A model generated the notes under the pieces. That model saw only the letters and a program-made list of their open reading frames with translations, had not been told where the DNA came from and ran no database searches. DNA of 47,372 nt, taken from Acidimicrobiales bacterium. Lineage in GTDB: Bacteria > Actinomycetota > Acidimicrobiia > Acidimicrobiales > JAKAVM01. Where the stretch lies: contig DAIDHF010000006.1 in the NCBI GenBank assembly GCA_027452005.1, forward strand, positions 47,627 through 94,998, read 5' to 3'. The position numbers were made by a program, and so were the translations under genes. Shown here piece by piece: positions 8,158-17,243 of the stretch. Each line of letters opens with the position of its first letter. Within the stretch, counting starts at the first letter, position 1.

Positions 8158-9578
8158 ACGAGGGCTCTCAGTTGAGTTTCCAACCAGGTGGCCGGGGTGG
8201 ACATTGTCGAGAGTTCCTTGAGTGAACTGCTTTGTATACACCTGTCGTGAATGGACATTGTAACGGCTCGGACAACTTGATCGGCGCACTGGGAAACGTC
8301 AAAGGGGTTGATCGTGAGGGCCACGCGACCCAACTCGTCGTACACTCCGGCCTGTTGAGACAAGATGAGAATCCCGTTATTATTGTTTACACAGGGCCCC
8401 TCTTTTGCGACCAGGTTTAGTCCGTCTTTGATGGGATTTACAACGAGCACGTCATAAAGTTGTAGGGCGGCCACAGATCTAGCATAGTTGTCGGCAATCT
8501 CTAGGTGGACTGGCTCCCAGGGGGGTAAAGACGAGTCCATGCGCGAGCTTGACACTTTGGTCCACTTGGTATTTATTTTGTCCACGAGGCACTCAATCTT
8601 GTCTCGGTAATCAATGTACTGTGGAATGTCCTGGCGAGACGGATTTAGGAGTGCGATAAACGTGACGTTGTTTATCATCTCCGGACACCGCTCTAAGGCT
8701 AGATCAAACGCTTCAAATCCTCTCAAGATATTTTTTGAAAGATCAATCCGGTCGACTCTCAAGATCATCTTGCGTCCGTGAATGAGTTGCGAGAGATCTC
8801 TTAGTTCCTTTTGACACCCCGGAGAGTTGGCTGTCTTGTGCAGGTGACCCGGGTCGATTCCCAAGGGTACGAAAAACGTGTTGGGGGGTTCAAGGTCTAG
8901 GCTCTTACAGCAGGCCAACAGGTTGTCTTGCCAGCGACGACTGTGCAATCCAACCGCATCGAATCTTGTAATGGAACCCATCAACTCTTGGGCGATTGGT
9001 TTAGGAAGTACCTCAAGTTCTTCAGGGCTACACATGGGGGTATGAATAAAGTGAACCATACGCAGATCTGGGCGTACCTCCTTGACGTACCTGGCTACCA
9101 AGTGTAAGTGGTAGTCTTGAACCAGAATCACAGACTCGGGATTGGCCTGAGAGACAATCTTGTTGGCAAATATCTGGTTTAGGTACTTGTATGACTCCCA
9201 GGACTGGTACAGGCTGGGAGTGAAGCTAGGTCGCATAGGCCGGTCAAACATCGAGTGGTACAAAAACCACAGGGTTGAGTTGGAAAACGAGTTGTAGGCT
9301 TGAGAGTACCTGTCTTTGTCGGGATTGATGAATTCCACGTGAATTGACCCATAAGAGATCTCGGTTTCTCGGCTAGCAGCAATGGTGTACTCGTCACGAG
9401 ACATCGGGGCACATATCCAGGTAACCGGGGTGGTCTCCAATAGATCGGCCAGACTTGAAGATAGACCCCCCCCTGCTCTGGTAGAGGAGACTTGCCCATC
9501 GTGGTCAAGTGTGAACTTTGCAGGTCCACGATTTGAGACGACGATAATGTTTGATTTATCGATATCGGGCTGGGACAT
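8154..9578 (-). CDS. otsA: Alpha,alpha-trehalose-phosphate synthase
   Basis: GT20 glycosyltransferase making trehalose 6-phosphate from UDP-glucose (or another NDP-glucose) and glucose 6-phosphate. Visible motifs: VVSNRGPAKF at the N-terminus, RAGGGLSSSLADLL, VQDYHLHLVARYV, VHFIHTPMCSPEEL, and the donor-binding end VVNPIKDGLNLVAKEGP. Length is near 475 aa, normal for a single-domain OtsA. I chose ATG at 9578; a TTG two codons upstream (9584) is possible, and neither has a clear ribosome binding site. Together with otsB it forms a complete OtsAB trehalose pathway. Confidence 0.9.
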   Translation of the reverse strand: MSQPDIDKSNIIVVSNRGPAKFTLDHDGQVSSTRAGGGLSSSLADLLETTPVTWICAPMSRDEYTIAASRETEISYGSIHVEFINPDKDRYSQAYNSFSNSTLWFLYHSMFDRPMRPSFTPSLYQSWESYKYLNQIFANKIVSQANPESVILVQDYHLHLVARYVKEVRPDLRMVHFIHTPMCSPEELEVLPKPIAQELMGSITRFDAVGLHSRRWQDNLLACCKSLDLEPPNTFFVPLGIDPGHLHKTANSPGCQKELRDLSQLIHGRKMILRVDRIDLSKNILRGFEAFDLALERCPEMINNVTFIALLNPSRQDIPQYIDYRDKIECLVDKINTKWTKVSSSRMDSSLPPWEPVHLEIADNYARSVAALQLYDVLVVNPIKDGLNLVAKEGPCVNNNNGILILSQQAGVYDELGRVALTINPFDVSQCADQVVRAVTMSIHDRCIQSSSLKELSTMSTPATWLETQLRALV

Positions 9579-9785
9579 ATTCAAGAGGTCTTTACGGGCA
9601 CGAAACGCATTTTGGACGACAAACTTTTAGGTATGCGTCACGGGAGGTGTAGTGCTTGTAGTATCTAGTATAACCAACAGCCCGAGACAAGTCGTGTAAA
9701 AGGAAAAGTATTTTATGTTCCAGCACAACTTTGGTGATTGACATCGGTTTGCAACATCTCACGTGGGAGGCGTAATAAGGTTGAA
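9579..9785. promoter_or_regulatory. Divergent intergenic region between otsA and glycerate kinase
   Basis: About 200 nt separate the two divergent genes, so both promoters should lie here. On the minus strand a TATACT box (9672-9667) is a reasonable -10 for otsA, without a convincing -35. On the plus strand AAGG at 9777-9780 is the likely ribosome binding site for the kinase. No clear operator was seen. Confidence 0.35.
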
Positions 9786-10808
9786 ATGAAATCTAATCCA
9801 AAGGTTCTAGTTTGCCCTGACAAGTTCCGGTACTTTGCTACATCTTCGTGGCTAACCGGGGTGATAGTTCAATGCCTCACCGAGGCCGGGATACCGACAC
9901 TAGGCTGTCCGCTCTCAGATGGTGGAGAGGGGTTTCTAGAGGTGTATGGTAGTGCGATAGGGACCCGGGACAGGTACTCGTTTGTCCAAGACGCACTTGG
10001 TAGAAGCATCCGGGTGAGATGGGGGGTAGCTTACGTGGACGGGGAAAAGACGGCCGTACTCGAAACGGGTATGGCGTGTGGGCTTGCCACAATCGGGGGA
10101 GCCCAAAACAATGATCCCCTAAGAGCGTCCACCTTTGGAGTGGGCCAGCTAATTCGTGGGGCCCTGAGTGTGTCGGTGGATAAGATAGTCCTCGGGCTAG
10201 GTGGCTCAGCCACCTCAGACGGAGGAGCTGGTGCCCTAGAAGCCTTAGAGCCCTGGGTTCGATTGAGTGACGTCGAGATTGTGTGTGCGTGTGACGTGAA
10301 GACCAAGTTCCTAGATGCCCCGCGGGAGTTTTCTCCACAAAAGGGCGCATCGCCGTCCGAGGTCCTTCTACTGACCAAGAGGCTTGAGGTCTTGAGGAGT
10401 AGTTACATGGATCGCTTCGGGGTCGACGTTGCCCAAGAGAACATGACCGGGGCAGGCGGAGGACTTGCCGGGGGACTTAGTGCTCTCGGGGCCAGGCTGG
10501 AGCTTGGGGTCGACCTGGTTTCCAGTCGGGTTGACCTCGAAGACAAGATAATGGAGTGTGATCTAGTTATAACCGGTGAGGGATTTGTAGATGAGTCGTC
10601 GTGGGATGGAAAGGTTGTCGGGTTTGTGTCGGAGCTGGCAAAGAGCTACGACAAGCCCGTGGTCGTGATTACTGGGGGAAGCTCACTGGAACTGGGAGAT
10701 CAGTTAGTGCTAGTCGACGCACCAGATAGCGTCCTTGAGAACTCGCCAGACTTTGCCGGGTTGGTCGGTTCCCGGCTACTGGCCTGGTTGGATCAAGCTG
10801 GTTTTTGA
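9786..10808 (+). CDS. Glycerate kinase (GlxK/GckA-type, PF02595 family)
   Basis: Phosphorylates D-glycerate with ATP (2-phosphoglycerate is the usual product of this family). The N-terminal PDKFR and PLSDGGEGFLEV, the central VLGLGGSATSDGGAGALEAL, and the late TGAGGGLAGGLSAL and DLVITGEGFVDESSWDGK segments are characteristic. I prefer ATG at 9786 (MKSNPKVLVCPDKFR) over the upstream TTG at 9738 because homologues start at this point and AAGG precedes it. The gene runs into gpgS from the opposite side with a 33-nt overlap. Next to gpgS it may feed or recycle the glycerate moiety of glucosylglycerate; that link is inference. Confidence 0.88.
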   Translation: MKSNPKVLVCPDKFRYFATSSWLTGVIVQCLTEAGIPTLGCPLSDGGEGFLEVYGSAIGTRDRYSFVQDALGRSIRVRWGVAYVDGEKTAVLETGMACGLATIGGAQNNDPLRASTFGVGQLIRGALSVSVDKIVLGLGGSATSDGGAGALEALEPWVRLSDVEIVCACDVKTKFLDAPREFSPQKGASPSEVLLLTKRLEVLRSSYMDRFGVDVAQENMTGAGGGLAGGLSALGARLELGVDLVSSRVDLEDKIMECDLVITGEGFVDESSWDGKVVGFVSELAKSYDKPVVVITGGSSLELGDQLVLVDAPDSVLENSPDFAGLVGSRLLAWLDQAGF

Positions 10809-11630
10809 CAGGATTACTTGTGCTACCTGGTCCGCAATTACCGAGAGCTCAGCCAGGGTCCTATTGCGATGCCTGCGCTCACCTAGATAGACCTGAGAGA
10901 TTGAGCCTGGGCCGTACCTGAGGGATGTCTCGATAAGAATCTCCATCTCGATCCCGTATCCTTCCCAGGGACCTCCCACAACGGCCGATTGGAAGATCTC
11001 GGAAAATACGTGTGCCGGGCCGGCACACTCACCGGCCAGGGGCTGGTGGACCCAGGACAGGTCCGGAAAAAGGTTCCTTATGAGAGGCTTGGCGGTCAAC
11101 TCGGTTACCCGACCTCCTTCGCCGGGTATCCCGTTGAGGTCTCGCTCGTATATCGGCTTGACCAGTTTCACGTTGGGCTCGGTTAGGAGGGGACCCACCA
11201 GGCCCAGGACAAAGTTGGCCGAAAAGTTGTGAACGTCTGCGTCTAAGAAGACCACGAGGTCTCCCGAGGTTGACTCCAGGGCGGCCTTCATAGCCGTTCC
11301 CTTCCCGGGCCCCCTTGAAAACCAGCACTGGTCAACGTGTACTACCTTGGCACCGCGAGCCAGGGCGATCAGGACCGTGTCGTCTTGGCTGTGATCGTTT
11401 GCCACGATTAACTCGTCGACCAAGGGCCACCTGGTCTTCATCAGAGGGACGACCCCGTCTAAGACGGTACCTAAAGTGGTGGCCTCGTTGCGGGCCGGGA
11501 TGCACACGCTTACCGTGGCCCGACGGGAGCGTTTGACCTCTGCCAGGTCGTCCAGGGTGAAATCTCGATGGTCTAAGGTCACACAAGAGCATACCAAGCC
11601 AACCTGGTGAGGTAACCCTTGAAAGGACAC
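10776..11630 (-). CDS. gpgS: Glucosyl-3-phosphoglycerate synthase (GT81)
   Basis: GT-A fold glycosyltransferase joining NDP-glucose to 3-phosphoglycerate, the first step to glucosylglycerate and, in mycobacteria, to methylglucose lipopolysaccharides. Seen: VSVCIPARNEATTLGTVLDG at the N-terminus, RGPGKGTAMKAAL, the DxD-type metal site VVFLDADVHNF, GRVTELTAKPLIRNLFPDL followed by QPLAGECAG, and the C-terminal LGERRHRNRTLAEL. These match mycobacterial GpgS closely. The GTG at 11630 is used; a GTG at 11582 (MTLDHRDF) is also plausible and neither has a clear Shine-Dalgarno. No GpgP phosphatase is seen nearby. Confidence 0.88.
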   Translation of the reverse strand: MSFQGLPHQVGLVCSCVTLDHRDFTLDDLAEVKRSRRATVSVCIPARNEATTLGTVLDGVVPLMKTRWPLVDELIVANDHSQDDTVLIALARGAKVVHVDQCWFSRGPGKGTAMKAALESTSGDLVVFLDADVHNFSANFVLGLVGPLLTEPNVKLVKPIYERDLNGIPGEGGRVTELTAKPLIRNLFPDLSWVHQPLAGECAGPAHVFSEIFQSAVVGGPWEGYGIEMEILIETSLRYGPGSISQVYLGERRHRNRTLAELSVIADQVAQVILSKTSLIQPGQ

Positions 11631-11692
11631 CGGGAAAGTTGAACACGCCTAGCCCACTTGACGGGCGAGGGGAAATCGGCAAGTATTGAGGG

Positions 11693-11834
11693 ATCATCCA
11701 GAGCGGTTGAGGGACGGGCCCTGTGAAACCGCAGCAACCAGTACGGAGCGACCGGGCATGTTTGCCAGGTTGCCCCGGTCAAGGGACTTACCTCCCAAGA
11801 TCGCCGTACCAGGTGCCAATGCCCGACAGATGAT
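11693..11834 (+). ncRNA. SAM-I (S-box) riboswitch
   Basis: The conserved S-box core is readable: GAGGGAC then GGCCC then GAAACC-GC-AGCAACC, and later CAGGTGCCAATGCCCGAC. P1 is ATCATC (11693-11698) with GATGAT (11829-11834). P2 is GCGGTT (11703-11708) with AACCGC (11727-11732). P3 is GTACGG (11741-11746) with CCGTAC (11804-11809). An extra hairpin, GACCGGG with CCCGGTC, extends P3. The Shine-Dalgarno of the next gene begins 3 nt after P1, and TACCTCC (11789-11795) inside the P3 extension is perfectly complementary to GGAGGTA (11838-11844). Translational control when SAM is high is therefore likely; the pairing is seen, the mechanism is inferred. Confidence 0.92.
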
Positions 11835-11852
11835 TTAGGAGGTATAAATCCG

Positions 11853-13112
11853 GTGATAGGTCAAGAGTTGAGGTGCCGTGAGTGTTCGCGCCTGTTCCCC
11901 CTTGAGGCCCTGGCGGTGTGCGACTTTTGTTTTGGACCCCTGGAGGTGGTCTATGACTACGAGGCTATATCGGCACTAGACCTCACGGCTAGAATTGAAA
12001 ACGGACCGAGGTCGATCTGGCGATACCGGGATCTGTTGCCCGTTCAAGACGACGACCCGGTCGATCTGGGGGCTGGCTTTACCCCGCTCGTCAAGGCCGT
12101 TCGACTGGGTCGGGAACTCGGCCTAGACGACCTGTGGATCAAAAATGACACCCTAAATCCAACTGGGTCCTTCAAGGACAGGGTTGTCTCGGTGGCCCTA
12201 ACCGCAGCCCGGCACCTCGGGTTCAAGGTTGCCGCATGCGCGTCTACGGGAAACCTGGCTAACTCGGTGGCGGCCCACGCGGCCCATATCGGGATGGACA
12301 GCGTGGTATTTATCCCCAAAGACCTTGAGACCCCAAAAATACTGGGCACGGCCATCTACGGGGGCAACGTGGTTGCCATCGACGGGAACTACGACGACGT
12401 AAACCGTCTGTGCACCGAGTTGGCCGCTGAGATGCCCGATTGGGCCTTTGTGAACGTAAACATCAGGACCTATTACGCCGAGGGATCAAAGACCTTGGCC
12501 TTTGAGATTGCCGAGCAGCTGGGCTGGAAGGCCCCCGACCACGTGGTCGTCCCGATCGCGTCCGGGAGCCAGCTGACCAAGGTTCATAAGGGATTCGGGG
12601 AGTTGCACAAGGTGGGCCTTATCGGCGAGAAACACGTCAAGATTTCAGGGGCCCAGGCCGCCGGTTGTTCGCCAGTTGCCACGGCCTTTCAAGATGGAAC
12701 CGACTTTATCCGCCCGGTCAAGCCAGACACGATTGCAAAGTCACTTGCCATTGGCAATCCGGCCGACGGTTGGTATGCCCTTGAGGTAGTAAAAAACACG
12801 GGCGGTTCAATTGAGGCCGTTAGCGACGACGAGATCTTGGAGGGGATCGAGCTTTTGGCCAGCACCGAGGGTATCTTCGCTGAAACGGCTGGCGGGGTAA
12901 CCATTGCTACGCTTAGAAAACTTGCCGCCAGGGGGGCCTTTGAGCCGGGCGAGCAGGTAGTGGCTCTGGTGACCGGGCACGGTCTGAAAACCTTGGACTG
13001 TCTAAGCGGGCGCGTGTCGGTGTCGACCGTGATTGATCCAAGCCTAGAATCATTCCGCAAGTCAATTCAGGCAGGCGAGATAGTATTTTCTAACCCTCCC
13101 GACACGAGATAA
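11853..13112 (+). CDS. thrC: Threonine synthase-like PLP enzyme with N-terminal zinc ribbon, under SAM riboswitch control
   Basis: Fold-type II PLP enzyme; the family turns O-phosphohomoserine into threonine. Residues 1-40 are a zinc ribbon (Cys8, Cys11, Cys23, Cys26). The PLP lysine is Lys108 in NPTGSFKDR, followed by ACASTGNLANSVAAHAA (phosphate/cofactor loop) and the C-terminal TAGGVTIATLRKL. Length 419 aa is normal for the long ThrC type. The GTG start has AGGAGG 10 nt upstream, immediately after the S-box. cysO follows after 32 nt. SAM control is expected for methionine or sulfur genes rather than threonine synthesis, so the enzyme may act on O-phosphohomoserine with a sulfur donor instead. 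That is inference; ordinary ThrC activity remains the default. Confidence 0.85.
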   Translation: MIGQELRCRECSRLFPLEALAVCDFCFGPLEVVYDYEAISALDLTARIENGPRSIWRYRDLLPVQDDDPVDLGAGFTPLVKAVRLGRELGLDDLWIKNDTLNPTGSFKDRVVSVALTAARHLGFKVAACASTGNLANSVAAHAAHIGMDSVVFIPKDLETPKILGTAIYGGNVVAIDGNYDDVNRLCTELAAEMPDWAFVNVNIRTYYAEGSKTLAFEIAEQLGWKAPDHVVVPIASGSQLTKVHKGFGELHKVGLIGEKHVKISGAQAAGCSPVATAFQDGTDFIRPVKPDTIAKSLAIGNPADGWYALEVVKNTGGSIEAVSDDEILEGIELLASTEGIFAETAGGVTIATLRKLAARGAFEPGEQVVALVTGHGLKTLDCLSGRVSVSTVIDPSLESFRKSIQAGEIVFSNPPDTR

Positions 13113-13144
13113 TTGTAGAACAACAACAGACAAGGAGCTAGATA

Positions 13145-13420
13145 GTGCCAGTTTCTATTAGAATTCCAACCCAACTAAGATCCCTTACGGCCAACGAGTC
13201 GGAGATTACCGTGTCGGCCAACACGGTGGGCGAGGCCCTGCGTGAGCTAGACCAGTCTCACCCAGGAATTGGCGAGAGAATTTTTGACGAGACCGGCAAG
13301 GTACGTAGGTTTGTCAACGTGTTCTTGTCTGACGAAGATGTCCGGTTTTTGGGGGGTCTTGAGACCCCGGTTACAGACGGCCAGGTGATCTCAATCGTCC
13401 CAGCAGTGGCAGGCGGCTAG
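13145..13420 (+). CDS. cysO: CysO-like sulfur carrier protein (ThiS/MoaD ubiquitin fold)
   Basis: Small beta-grasp protein of 91 aa ending AVAGG, the di-glycine tail that is adenylated and thiocarboxylated. Segments RRFVNVFLSDEDVRFLGG and VISIVPAVAGG match mycobacterial CysO closely, where the thiocarboxylate donates sulfur to O-phosphoserine through CysM. Here no cysM or mec gene is adjacent; the partner upstream is the SAM-riboswitch-controlled ThrC-like enzyme. GTG start at 13145 with AAGGAG 8 nt before. The next gene, groEL, has its own operator, so this is the last gene of the riboswitch operon. Confidence 0.9.
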   Translation: MPVSIRIPTQLRSLTANESEITVSANTVGEALRELDQSHPGIGERIFDETGKVRRFVNVFLSDEDVRFLGGLETPVTDGQVISIVPAVAGG

Positions 13421-13530
13421 GCTCGGTAATCTAGGGATTGGCTAGCCCAAGCCGAGGCCGGAGACGGGTCTGTCTGAGCTGGAAAAATATTCCGGTCGAC
13501 TTGCAAAAAGTTTTCTGGTGTGATGTGCTG

Positions 13531-15217
<1,687 letters not shown>

Positions 15218-15243
15218 AGTGGTGTAGACCGTTAGGTCTTTAG

Positions 15244-15282
15244 CGCCCGAGCCTGTTCAATCGATCGGGCTCGGGCGTTTTT
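15244..15282 (+). terminator. Rho-independent terminator after groEL
   Basis: A perfect 10-bp GC-rich stem, CGCCCGAGCC (15244-15253) and GGCTCGGGCG (15268-15277), with a 14-nt loop and a run of Ts, lies 27 nt after the groEL stop. Confidence 0.92.
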
Positions 15283-15349
15283 ATTGCTACCCGGAATCGT
15301 TGCGACCACGAGAGGGCGTAACTGGGATAAGACGGCTAGAATCTGGGGA

Positions 15350-16030
15350 ATGAGTTCAGCCGAGTTACAAGAGCCGGGTCTATGCGTGGCCCACCTATTC
15401 TGGAAGACCGGCGACAAGACAGACTTTGGTTCTCTACAAGAGTATCTTGGGGACCTCGACCGGGAGTCTCTGTCGGTCGTGACTGTCAAGATGCTGGGTC
15501 ATCGCAGCGATATCTGTGTTCTGGGCCTGGCCAGAGAACCGGCCAGGCTAAGGGAGTTGCAGTCTACCCTTAGAACATGCGGGTTAGAGCTGTCTTACTC
15601 GTACGTGTCGGTCACCGAGGTCTCAGAGTACGCCCGGGGTGTTCCAGATGAACTCAAGCAGGCCAGGCTTTATCCAAATCTTCCCCCGGAAGGAAAGCCA
15701 GCGTTCTGTTTTTATCCGATGTCCAAACGACGGTCTGACTCTTGGAACTGGTACGGTCTGGATTACGAGCAACGAGAAAAACTAATGATGGGTCACGGCA
15801 AAGTAGGAAGGCAGTTTGCTGGACGAGTAATTCAACTCGTAACCGCATCCACTGGTCTTGACGATTTTGAATGGGGAGTTAGTCTCTTCGGGACCTCTAT
15901 GCAGGCACTAAAGGACTGTGTGTACTCGATGCGCTTTGACCCGGCATCTGCACAATATGCTGAGTTTGGTCCGTTCTTGTCCGGGATAGTGTGTGAGCCC
16001 AGTGACCTGGGTGAGATGTCCCGGATTTAA
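15350..16030 (+). CDS. chdC: Coproheme decarboxylase (HemQ/ChdC, chlorite dismutase family)
   Basis: Last step of the coproporphyrin-dependent heme pathway: oxidative decarboxylation of coproheme to heme b. The segment FYPMSKRRSDSWNWYGL, the heme-ligand region MMGHGKVGRQFAG (His149) and TGLDDFEWGVSLFG are diagnostic, as is YSMRFDPASAQYAEFG near the C-terminus. I start at ATG 15350; the frame extends up to 15284 but that part begins in the groEL terminator. No clear ribosome binding site at normal spacing precedes this ATG, so translation may be leaderless or weak. The PMSKRR...NWY motif resembles the Firmicutes type rather than the mycobacterial PFVRSYEWY type. larE begins 3 nt after the stop. 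Confidence 0.88.
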   Translation: MSSAELQEPGLCVAHLFWKTGDKTDFGSLQEYLGDLDRESLSVVTVKMLGHRSDICVLGLAREPARLRELQSTLRTCGLELSYSYVSVTEVSEYARGVPDELKQARLYPNLPPEGKPAFCFYPMSKRRSDSWNWYGLDYEQREKLMMGHGKVGRQFAGRVIQLVTASTGLDDFEWGVSLFGTSMQALKDCVYSMRFDPASAQYAEFGPFLSGIVCEPSDLGEMSRI

Positions 16031-16033
16031 AGC

Positions 16034-16882
16034 GTGACTTTGCTCACATACGACACGTCTAGTCGGCGCTTTGATGCAAAGCTAAACAAGCTTGAGCAGA
16101 TACTTTCAGACTGTCGCAAGGTGGTGGTTGCATTTAGCGGTGGAGTTGACTCTAGTTTTTTGGCGGTGAGTGCCCGCAAGGTTCTCGGGAGAGAGGGTGC
16201 CGTGTGTGTGACTGCTAAGTCCCCGAGTCTGGCATCACGAGAGTTGAAGGCATGTAAGGCCCTGGTTGACAGCCTGGATCTGGCCTGGAACCTGGTCGAG
16301 ACCTACGAGATGGACAACGAATCCTATGTTCGAAATAACCAGGACAGGTGCTATTTTTGCAAGCAGTCACTAATGGAGTCACTGCACCCTGTGGCACGCA
16401 AATTGGAGGCCACGATTGTATTGGGAGTAAACACCGACGATCTTGGCGACATCCGCCCGGGCCAACGGGCAGCCCGAGAGGCCGGGGCAATCTTTCCACT
16501 TGCCGACAGCGGACTCTCAAAGGCAGAGATACGCGATATCTCCAAGGCCTGGGGCTTGCCCAACTGGGACAAACCAGCCCAGCCGTGTCTGGCCTCTAGA
16601 ATCCCGTACGGTACTCCGGTCAACATTGCCCGGCTGGCCCAAGTCGAGGAAGCCGAAGATTACCTTCACGACCTGGGATTTAGCCAGGTCAGAGTGCGCA
16701 ACTACGGCAAGCTTGCCCGAATTGAACTGGCACCAGGAGAACTATCTCGATGCCTTGAATTTCGCGAGGAGATAACAACAAGATTGAAACGAACCGGGTT
16801 TCAGTACGTTACTATCGACTTGGAGGGCTTTAGGTCAGGAAATCTAAACGCGACAATAGGAGGACCGACAATTGGGAGCTGA
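16034..16882 (+). CDS. larE: LarE-type ATP-dependent sacrificial sulfur transferase
   Basis: PP-loop (N-type ATP pyrophosphatase) enzyme. In lactobacilli LarE adenylates the pyridinium bis-carboxylate precursor and gives its own cysteine sulfur to make the nickel-pincer cofactor of lactate racemase. The PP-loop SGGVDSS is at residues 35-41, a Cys pair CYFCK lies in the middle, and PAQPCLASRIPYG carries Cys185, at the place of the sacrificial cysteine. 282 aa is normal. The start is GTG, 3 nt after chdC. No larA, larB or larC is in the window, so the substrate here is open. The end overlaps the NIL-domain gene by 11 nt, implying a joint role. Confidence 0.85.
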   Translation: MTLLTYDTSSRRFDAKLNKLEQILSDCRKVVVAFSGGVDSSFLAVSARKVLGREGAVCVTAKSPSLASRELKACKALVDSLDLAWNLVETYEMDNESYVRNNQDRCYFCKQSLMESLHPVARKLEATIVLGVNTDDLGDIRPGQRAAREAGAIFPLADSGLSKAEIRDISKAWGLPNWDKPAQPCLASRIPYGTPVNIARLAQVEEAEDYLHDLGFSQVRVRNYGKLARIELAPGELSRCLEFREEITTRLKRTGFQYVTIDLEGFRSGNLNATIGGPTIGS

Positions 16883-17129
16883 CGATATTCTATCGGGCAT
16901 CAAGGTTCACATGACCTTCAAGGGAGACCTGATCAGAGAGCCGGTTATCTCTCGACTGATTTCAGAAACTGGTGTCGTGGTCAATATTAGGCGGGCCAAC
17001 GTGGACGAGAACGTGGGGTGGATGATCTGTCAGCTGTCGGGAGAGCCCGGTTGTATTGAGAGCGCCCTGATCTGGCTGAGTGATCACGAGGTCGAGGTTA
17101 ACCGCCTGGCTGACGTTGTAGAGAGCTAA
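16872..17129 (+). CDS. Stand-alone NIL-domain protein
   Basis: A protein of 85 aa made almost entirely of one NIL domain. Visible are the segment VHMTFKGDLIREPVISRLI and, further on, VNIRRANVDENVGWMICQL. The NIL domain is an ACT-like ligand-binding fold, known at the C-terminus of methionine importer ATPase MetN and fused to ferredoxins. The TTG start at 16872 is supported by AGGAGG at 16858-16863. It is translationally coupled to larE. A role in sensing or handling a sulfur amino acid fits the family and neighbours but is inferred. Confidence 0.8.
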   Translation: MGADDILSGIKVHMTFKGDLIREPVISRLISETGVVVNIRRANVDENVGWMICQLSGEPGCIESALIWLSDHEVEVNRLADVVES

Positions 17130-17243
17130 CCATCTATTGCAATACCTATTTCGAGAACATAAATCTGTTAGCGTGGTGTGGGCATATGTTTGGGTATCTA
17201 GGTCGTTCAAGAGTTTCTAAGTCCAGCCGTCTGGGGAAGTATT

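Noticed and set aside
9738-9743. Perfect TTGACA upstream of the glycerate kinase gene.
   Set aside because: No -10 box at 16-19 nt spacing, so it is not claimed as a promoter.
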